Shown one piece after another: positions 42,775 to 52,100 of a DNA stretch of 54,472 nt (the first letter of the stretch is position 1; each line of letters starts with the position of its first letter). The notes under the pieces are model-generated. The model did no database searches and had not been told where the DNA came from. It saw only the letters and a list, made by a program, of their open reading frames with translations. Location of the stretch: contig NZ_JAGQEG010000035.1 of the NCBI RefSeq assembly GCF_018305005.1, forward strand, positions 1-54,472, written 5' to 3'. Both the position numbers and the translations under genes were made by a program. The DNA comes from Collimonas silvisoli. GTDB taxonomy: Bacteria > Pseudomonadota > Gammaproteobacteria > Burkholderiales > Burkholderiaceae_D.

Positions 42775-43111
42775 ATGAATGAATTGCATCAAACGGTCCC
42801 GGTTAAAGCACCGATCGATGGGGCTGAACAACTCTTGCGCAGCAAGTTCGGCTCAGCACCTGACAAGCGATTCTGGCAGGCCATAGGGCGCCAGATCGAT
42901 CACTCCGGTCTGCCTCGCGGCGAGTTTGCCGGCGCGACCTTTGTGTCCGGCCATGCCAAAGCGCGCGCCGGGCGAAAAGTAGCATTGATCGGCGGGGCAA
43001 ACCTCGGGCGGGAATCGGTTCCCAGTACGGTCCTTTAGAGGCTACGGCCAAATAATGCTTTGCCGACATCCGCTTGGCTGTCCTTAGTTATTCCCCAATT
43101 TTTTCCATGTG
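41946..43111. repeat. recurring TTTCCATGTG(G) motif
   Basis: TTTCCATGTGG is at 41946-41956 and 42046-42056 on the plus strand and at 42133-42143 on the minus strand. TTTCCATGTG is at 43102-43111, 67 bases before the adhesin ATG. The copy at 42045-42060 is extended to ATTTCC-ATGT-GGAAAT, an imperfect dyad. Weaker relatives are TTTCCATTTG at 41776 and CCATGGAAAC near 41730. Dyad form and multiple copies fit a transcription factor site, which is inference. Confidence 0.55.
42775..43038 (+). CDS. hypothetical protein, 87 residues
   Basis: I do not recognise this protein. The ATG is preceded by GGGTGAGAAG, an acceptable ribosome site. The product is basic and mostly polar, with segments PDKRFWQAIGRQIDHSGLPR and RAGRKVALIGGANLGRES. 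There is no signal peptide or membrane segment. Its base composition is more GC-rich than the spacer before it and closer to normal genes, which supports coding. It may be a fragment of a larger gene, or chance. It ends 139 bases before the adhesin gene. Confidence 0.4.
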   Translation: MNELHQTVPVKAPIDGAEQLLRSKFGSAPDKRFWQAIGRQIDHSGLPRGEFAGATFVSGHAKARAGRKVALIGGANLGRESVPSTVL

Positions 43112-43116
43112 ATCTT

Positions 43117-43150
43117 GCTTGCGCAATCGGTCTGATTCCAAGTCGCAAGC
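43117..43150 (+). promoter_or_regulatory. inverted repeat in the adhesin leader
   Basis: GCTTGCG at 43117-43123 pairs with CGCAAGC at 43144-43150 across 20 bases, ending 27 bases before the adhesin ATG. It could be an operator or an mRNA structure that limits translation. A TTTCCATGTG copy ends 5 bases before it. Confidence 0.45.
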
Positions 43151-43177
43151 CTCATTACATTTTGAATAGAGTCATTC

Positions 43178-46100
43178 ATGAATAAGATTTACCGCACCGT
43201 CTACAGTGAAGTACTTGGCGCCTGGGTCGCTGTCTCCGAAAATACGGCGGCGCGCGGTAAGCGTAGTAGCTCAAAAGTGGCCGCCGCAATAGTGGCTGCC
43301 GGAGCCATTGCGCCGTTGTTCTTGTTTGCGCCGAATTATGTGTTTGCACAAACGACGCCAGAAGCGGCGTGTACTTCAGGCAGTGGCGGCACCATGTACC
43401 TTGCCGATGCTACTTGCGTTAACTACGTTAACAACACCAGAATTTACCTTAACAGTTTGTCGACATCCACATCGACGACAGTAGGCAGTTTGTCGACGAG
43501 CCTGAGCACCACCAATAGCAACGTAACATCACTGTCGATCTCTACTTCGACCGGTATCAGCACGTCACGAGTGGCGGAATCCTCTTTGTCCACCGGGTTG
43601 AGTACGACTAACAGCAATGTAACGTCACTGTCGACTTCAACTTCCACCGGCATCACATCGCTGTCGACCGGCCTGAGCACGACAAACAGCAACGTGACAT
43701 CGTTGTCTACCGGTTTGAGCACAACGAACAGTAACGTGACTTCGTTGTCGACGGGCTTGAGCACAACCAACAGTAACGTGAGTTCGTTGTCCTCTGGCCT
43801 GAGCTCCGCCAACAGCAGCGTTTCGTCGCTCTCGACCTCTACTTCGACTGGCATCAGCACATCGCGGGTGGCGGAAGCCTCCTTGTCGACTGGCCTAAGC
43901 ACCACCAACAGCAATGTGACTTCGCTGTCCACTGGACTGAGCTCCGCCAACAGCAGCGTGTCTTCGCTGTCGACCGGTCTGAGCACCACCAACAGCAATG
44001 TGGCATCGTTGTCGACCTCGGCTTCAACCGGCATCACATCGCTGTCGACCGGCCTGAGCACGACCAACAGCAACGTGACATCTCTCTCAACAGGTCTGAG
44101 CACAACCAACAGCAGTGTGGCATCGTTGTCGACCTCGGTGTCGACTGGCATCACTTCGTTGTCGACCGGCCTGAGCACCACCAATAGCAACGTGACATCG
44201 TTGTCGGCTTCGGCTTCAACCGGCATCACATCGCTGTCGACCGGTCTGAGCACCACCAACAGCAACGTAACATCTCTCTCAACAGGTCTGAGCACAACCA
44301 ACAGCAACGTGACTTCGCTCTCGACTTCTGCTTCGACTGGTCTTAGTGCGACGAATAGCAACGTGACTTCGTTGTCCACCGGATTGAGCACCACCAACAG
44401 TAACGTGTCGTCGTTGTCGACCTCGGCATCGACGGGCATCACCTCGCTGTCAACCGGTCTGAACACGACCAACAGCAATGTGACATCGTTGTCGACCTCG
44501 GCATCGACGGGCATCACCTCGCTGTCAACCGGTCTGAGCACGACCAACAGCAATGTGACATCGTTGTCGACCTCGGCATCGACTGGCATCACTTCGCTGT
44601 CGACCGGTTTGAGCACCACCAATAGCAATGTGACCTCGCTGTCGGCTTCGACTTCGACGGGCATCAGCACATCAAGAGTGGCGGAAACTTCCTTGTCCAC
44701 CGGTTTGAGCACAACCAACAGCAACGTGGCATCGTTGTCGACATCGGCATCGACGGGTATTACTTCGCTGTCGACTGGTTTGAGCACGACCAACAGCAAC
44801 GTATCGTCGCTGTCGACTTCGGCATCGACCGGCCTGAGCACAGCCAATAGCAACGTGACCTCGTTGTCGACCTCGGCATCGACTGGCATCGCCTCGCTAT
44901 CGACCGGTCTGAGCACCACCAACAGCAATGTGGCATCGTTGTCGACCTCGACGTCGACTGGCATCACTTCGCTGTCGACCGGCTTGAGCACGACCAATAG
45001 TAACGTGAGCTCGCTGTCGACCTCGGCATCGACTGGCATCACATCGCTGTCGACCGGCCTGAGCACGACAAACAGCAACGTGAACTCGCTGTCGACCTCG
45101 GCATCGACTGGCATCACATCGCTGTCGACCGGCTTGAGCACAACCAACAGCAACGTAACATCTCTCTCAGCAGGTCTGAGCACTACCAACAGCAACGTGA
45201 CATCGTTATCGACCTCGGCATCAACTGGCATCACATCACTGTCGACCGGCCTGAGCACGACAAACAGCAACGTGACCTCGTTGTCCACCGGTTTGAGCAC
45301 AACCAACAGCAACGTGACTTCGCTGTCCACCGGCCTGAGCTCCGTCAACAGCAGCGTGTCTTCGCTATCGACCTCAACCTCGACGGGTCTGAGCACGACC
45401 AACAGCAACGTGGCATCGTTGTCGACTTCGACTTCCACCGGCATCACTTCACTGTCAACCGGTCTGAGCACGACCAACAGCAATGTGACATCGTTGTCGA
45501 CCTCGGCATCGACCGGTATTACTTCGCTGTCGACCGGCCTGAGCAGCACCAATAGCAACATGACCTCGTTGTCGACTTCAACTTCGGCAGGCATCAGCAC
45601 ATCAAGAGTGGCGGAAACCTCCTTGTCGACAGGTCTGAGCACAACCAACAGTAATGTATCGTCGCTGTCGACTTCAACCTCGACAGGCTTGAGCACGGCT
45701 AGCAGCAACGTGACTTCGCTGTCCACCGGACTGAGCTCCGCCAACAGCAGCGTGACTTCGCTCTCGACTTCTGCTTCGACTGGTCTTAGTGCGACGAATA
45801 GCAACGTGACTTCGTTGTCCACCGGATTGAGCACCACCAACAGTAACGTGTCGTCGTTGTCGACTTCAACCTCGACGGGTTTGAGTGCGGCCAACAGCAA
45901 CGTGACCTCATTGTCGACATCGACTTCGACCGGTATCACTTCGCTGTCGACCGGCTTGAGTACCACCAACAGCAACGTAACATCTCTCTCAACAGGTCTG
46001 AGCACGACCAACAGCAACGTGTCGTCGTTGTCAACCTCGGCGTCGACTGGCATCACATCGCTGTCGACTGGCTTGAGCACTACCAACAGCAATGTGACAT

Positions 46101-49100
46101 TGTTGTCGACCTCGGCTTCTACCGGCATTACTTCGCTGTCGACCGGCCTGAGCACAACCAATAGCAACGTGAGCTCGCTGTCGACCGGCTTGAGCACGAC
46201 CAACAGCAGCGTGACCTCGTTGTCGACCTCGGCTTCCACCGGCATTACTTCGCTGTCGACCGGTCTGAGCACCGCCAACAGCAACGTGACATCGTTGTCG
46301 ACCTCGGCATCGACGGGCATCACCTCGCTGTCGACTGGCCTGAGCACGACCAACAGCAACGTAACATCTCTCTCAACAGGTCTGAGCACGACCAATAGCA
46401 ACGTGACCTCGTTGTCGGCTTCGGCATCGACCGGCATCACTTCGCTGTCGACCGGCTTGAGCACGACCAACAGCAGCGTGACCTCGTTGTCGACCTCGGC
46501 TTCCACCGGCATTACTTCGCTGTCGACCGGTCTGAGCACAGCCAACAGCAACGTGACTTCGCTGTCGACCTCGGCATCGACTGGCATCACCTCGCTGTCG
46601 ACCGGCTTGAGTACCACCAACAGCAACCTAACATCTCTCTCAACAGGTCTGAGCACCACCAACAGCAACGTGTCGTCGTTGTCGACCTCGGCATCGACGG
46701 GCATCACTTCGTTGTCGACTGGTCTGAGCACGACCAACAGCAACGTGACCTCGTTGTCGACCTCGGCTTCCACCGGCATTACTTCGCTGTCGACCGGTCT
46801 GAGCACAGCCAACAGCAACGTGACTTCGCTGTCGACCTCGGCATCGACTGGCATCACCTCGCTGTCGACCGGCTTGAGTACCACCAACAGCAACGTAACA
46901 TCTCTCTCAACAGGTCTGAGCACCACCAACAGCAACGTGTCGTCGTTGTCGACCTCGGCATCGACTGGCATCACTTCGCTGTCGACTGGCCTGAGCACGA
47001 CCAACAGCAACGTGACTTCGCTCTCGACTTCTGCTTCGACTGGTCTTAGTGCGACGAATAGCAACGTGACTTCGTTGTCCACCGGATTGAGCACCACCAA
47101 TAGCAATGTGACCTCGCTGTCGGCTTCGACTTCGACGGGCATCAGCACATCAAGAGTGGCGGAAACCTCCTTGTCCACCGGTCTGAGCACAACCAATAGC
47201 AACGTGGCATCGTTGTCGACCTCGGCATCGACTGGCATCAGTACCAACGCTAGCAATATTGGTTCATTGTCTACCGGCCTGAGCACGACCAATAGCAACG
47301 TGACCTCGTTGTCGGCTTCAGCATCGACTGGCATCACCTCGCTGTCGACCGGATTGAGCACCACCAACAGTAACGTGACATCGTTGTCGACCTCGGCGTC
47401 GACCGGCATCACCTCGCTGTCGACCGGCCTGAGCACAGCCAACAGCAACGTGACCTCGTTGTCGACCTCGGCATCGACGAGCATCACCTCGCTGTCGACC
47501 GGCCTGAGCACGACCAACAGCAACGTGTCGTCGTTGTCGACCTCGGCGTCGACCGGCATCACTTCGGTGTCGACCGGCTTGAGCACCACCAACAGCAATG
47601 TGACATCGTTGTCGACATCTACCTCAACGGGTTTGAGCACGACCAACAGTAATGTGTCGTCGTTATCTACATCCACTTCTACGGGCTTGAGCACAGCAAC
47701 GAGCGGTATCAGCTCGCTGTCTACCGGGTTGAGTTCGACCAACAGCAATGTGACATCGTTGTCAACGTCGGCCTCGACTGGCATCAGCACCAACGCCAGC
47801 AACATTGGCTCGTTGTCGACCGGCTTGAGCACGACCAATAGCAGCGTTTCATCGTTATCGACTTCAGCTTCGACCGGTCTGAGCACTGCCAATAGCAATG
47901 TCACGTCGCTGTCGACTTCAGCTTCAACTGGTATCAGTACCAACGCCAGCAACCTCGGCTCGTTGTCCACCGGTTTGAGCACGACCAACAGCAACGTGGC
48001 ATCGCTGTCTACCGGTCTGAGTACAACCAACAGCAGCGTTTCGTCGTTATCGAGTTCGACGTCAACCGGCCTGAGCATTGCCAGCAGCAATGTGGCTTCA
48101 TTGTCGTCCGGTCTGAGCACGACCAATAGCAGTGTGTCGTCGTTGTCGACTTCCACCTCGACCGGCATCAGCACCAACGCCAGCAATATTGGTTCATTGT
48201 CGACCGGCCTGAGCACGACCAACAGCAGCGTGACTTCGTTGTCGACTTCAACCTCGACTGGTTTGAGCACGACCAACAGCAACGTGGCATCGCTGTCGAC
48301 CGGTCTGAGTACAACAAACAGTAGCGTTTCGTCGTTATCGAGTTCGACGTCAACCGGTCTGAGCACTGCCAGCAGCAATGTGACTTCATTGTCGTCCGGT
48401 CTGAGCACGACCAACAGCAGCGTGACTTCGTTGTCGACGTCGGCATCGACCGGCATCACCTCGCTATCGACCGGCCTGAGCACCACCAACAGCAGTGTGT
48501 CGTCGTTGTCGACTTCCACCTCGACCGGCATCAGCACCAACGCCAGCAATATTGGTTCATTGTCGACTGGCCTGAGCACCACCAACAGCAACGTGGTATC
48601 GCTGTCTACCGGCCTGAGTACGAGCAACAGCAGCGTGACTTCGTTATCGACGTCGGCATCGACCGGCATCACCTCGCTATCGACCGGCCTGAGCACCACC
48701 AACAGCAGTGTGTCGTCGTTGTCGACGTCAACTTCGACCGGCATCAGCACCAATGCCAGCAACATCGGCTCGTTGTCGACTGGCCTGAGCACGACCAATA
48801 GCAGCGTGACGTCGTTATCGACATCGGCTTCGACCGGTATTACATCGTTGTCCACCGGTTTGAGCACGACCAACAGCAACGTGGCATCGCTGTCGACCGG
48901 TCTGAGTACAACAAACAGTAGCGTTTCGTCGTTATCGAGTTCGACATCGACCGGTCTGAGCACTGCTAATAGCAATGTCACATCGCTGTCGACTTCAACT
49001 TCGACCGGCATCAGTACCAATGCCAGCAATATCGACTCGTTGTCGACCGGCTTGAGCACAACGAATAGCAACGTATCGTCGCTGTCGACCTCAGCTTCGA

Positions 49101-52100
49101 CCGGCATCAGCACCAACGCCAGCAATATCGGCTCGTTGTCTACCGGCCTGAGTACGACCAACAGCAGCGTGACTTCGTTGTCGACGTCGGCATCGACTGG
49201 CATCACCTCGCTGTCAACCGGTCTGAGCACTGCCAGCAGCAATGTGACTTCATTGTCTACCGGCCTGAGCACGACCAACAGCAGCGTTTCGTCATTATCG
49301 GCTTCGACATCGACCGGTCTGAGCACTGCTAATAGCAATGTCACATCGCTGTCGACGTCGACCTCAACCGGCATCACTTCGCTGTCAACCGGTCTGAGCA
49401 CTGCCAGCAGCAATGTGACTTCATTGTCGTCCGGCCTGAGCACGACCAACAGCAGCGTGTCATCATTGTCGACTTCAACTTCGACCGGCATTAGCACCAA
49501 TGCCAGCAACATCAGCTCGTTGTCGACTGGCTTGAGCACAACGAATAGCAGTGTCGATTCGCTGTCGACATCGACCTCAACCGGCATCACGTCGTTGTCA
49601 ACCGGTCTGAGCACGACCAATAGCAATGTGTCGTCGCTGTCGACATCGGCCTCGACCGGCATCACATCGTTGTCAAGCGGCCTGAGCACTGCCAGCAGCA
49701 ATGTGACTTCATTGTCGTCCGGCCTGAGTACGACCAACAGCAGCGTTTCGTCATTATCGACTTCGACATCGACCGGTCTGAGTACGACGAACAGTAATGT
49801 ATCGTCGCTGTCGACATCGACATCGACCGGCATCAGCACCAACGCCAGCAACATCAGCTCATTGTCGACTGGCTTGAGTACGACGAATAGCAGTGTCGAT
49901 TCGCTGTCGACGTCGACCTCAACCGGCGTCACTTCGCTGTCAACCGGTCTGAGCACCACCAACAGCAGCGTGTCGTCGCTGTCGACCTCAGCTTCGACTG
50001 GCATCAGCACCAACGCCAGCAACATTGGTTCGTTGTCGACTGGTTTGAGCACGGCCAACAGCAGCGTTTCGTCATTGTCAACATCGACATCGACCGGCAT
50101 CAGCACCAACGCCAGTAACATCGGCTTGTTGTCTACCGGCCTGAGTACGACCAACAGCAATGTATCGTCGCTGTCGACTTCCACTTCGACCGGTATCAGC
50201 ACCAACGCCAGCAACATTGGTTCGTTGTCGACTGGTTTGAGCACGGCCAACAGCAGCGTTTCGTCATTATCGACTTCGACATCGACCGGTCTGAGTACAA
50301 CGAACAGTAATGTATCGTCGCTGTCGACTTCGACTTCGACCGGTATCAGCACCAACACCAGTAACATCGGTTCGTTGTCGACTGGCTTGAGTACGACGAA
50401 TAGCAGTGTCGATTCGCTGTCGACGTCGACCTCAACCGGCATCACATCGTTGTCAACCGGTCTTAGCACCACCAACAGTAATGTGTCGTCGCTGTCGACT
50501 TCGACATCGACCGGCATCAGTACCAACGCCAGCAACATCGGTTCGTTGTCGACTGGTTTGAGCACGACGAATAGCAGTGTCGATTCGCTGTCGACATCGA
50601 CCTCAACCGGCGTTACTTCGCTGTCAACCGGTCTGAGCACAACCAACAGCAGCGTGTCGTCGCTGTCGACCTCAGCTTCGACTGGCATCAGTACCAACGC
50701 CAGCAACATCGGTTCGTTGTCTACTGGCCTGAGCACGACCAACAGCAGTGTGTCGTCGTTGTCGACTGGTCTGAGCACGACCAATAGCAATGTATCGTCG
50801 CTGTCGACCTCGACTTCGACTGGCATCAGTACCAACGCCAGCAATATCGGCTCGTTGTCTACCGGCCTGAGTACGACCAACAGCAGCGTGACTTCGTTGT
50901 CGACGTCGGCATCGACTGGCATCACCTCGCTGTCGAGCGGCCTGAGCACAACGAATAGCAATGTCGATTCGCTGTCGACATCGACCTCAACCGGCATCAC
51001 TTCGCTGTCGACCGGTCTGAGCACGACCAATAGCAATGTATCGTCGCTGTCGACCTCAGCTTCGACTGGCATCAGTACCAACACCAGCAACATCGGCTCG
51101 TTGTCGACTGGTCTGAGTACGACCAATAGCAATGTATCGTCGCTGTCGACCTCGACTTCGACTGGCATCAGCACCAACGCCAGCAATATTAGCTCGTTGT
51201 CGACTGGCTTGAGCACAACGAATAGCAATGTCGATTCGCTGTCGACGTCGACCTCAACCGGCGTCACTTCGCTGTCAACCGGTCTGAGCACAACCAACAG
51301 CAGCGTGACTTCGTTGTCGACGTCGGCATCGACTGGCATCACCTCGCTGTCCACCGGTCTGAGCACTGCTAATAGCAATGTCACATCGCTGTCGACTTCC
51401 ACTTCGACTGGCATCAGCACCAATGCCAGCAATATCGGCTCGTTGTCGACTGGTTTGAGCACGACCAACAGCAATGTATCGTCACTGTCGACCTCAGCTT
51501 CGACTGGCATCAGTACCAACGCTAGCAATCTTGGTTCATTGTCTACCGGCCTGAGCACTACCAACAGCAGTGTTTCGTCGCTGTCGACCTCGACTTCGAC
51601 TGGCATCAGCACCAACGCCAGCAACATCAGCTCGTTGTCGACCGGCTTGAGCACAACGAATAGCAATGTCGATTCACTGTCGACGTCGACCTCAACCGGC
51701 GTCACTTCGCTGTCAACCGGTCTGAGCACAACCAACAGCAGCATGTCATCATTGTCGACTTCAACCTCGACTGGCCTGAGCACGACCAATAGCAATGTAT
51801 CGTCGCTGTCGACATCCACCTCGACTGGCATCAGCACCAATGCCAGCAACATTGGTTCGTTGTCGACTGGTTTGAGCACGACCAACAGCAGCGTGTCATC
51901 GCTGTCGACCGGCTTGAGCACAACGAATAGCAATGTCAATTCGCTGTCGACGTCGACCTCAACCGGCATCACTTCGCTGTCGACTGGCCTGAGCACCACC
52001 AACAGCAGCGTGTCGTCGCTGTCGACCTCAGCTTCGACTGGCATCAGCACCAACGCCAGCAATATCGGCTCGTTGTCGACTGGTCTGAGTACGACCAACA

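Noticed and set aside
42803-43069. Minus-strand ORF opposite the 87-residue hypothetical
   Set aside because: No ribosome site and an Arg/Ser-rich product typical of a reverse shadow.
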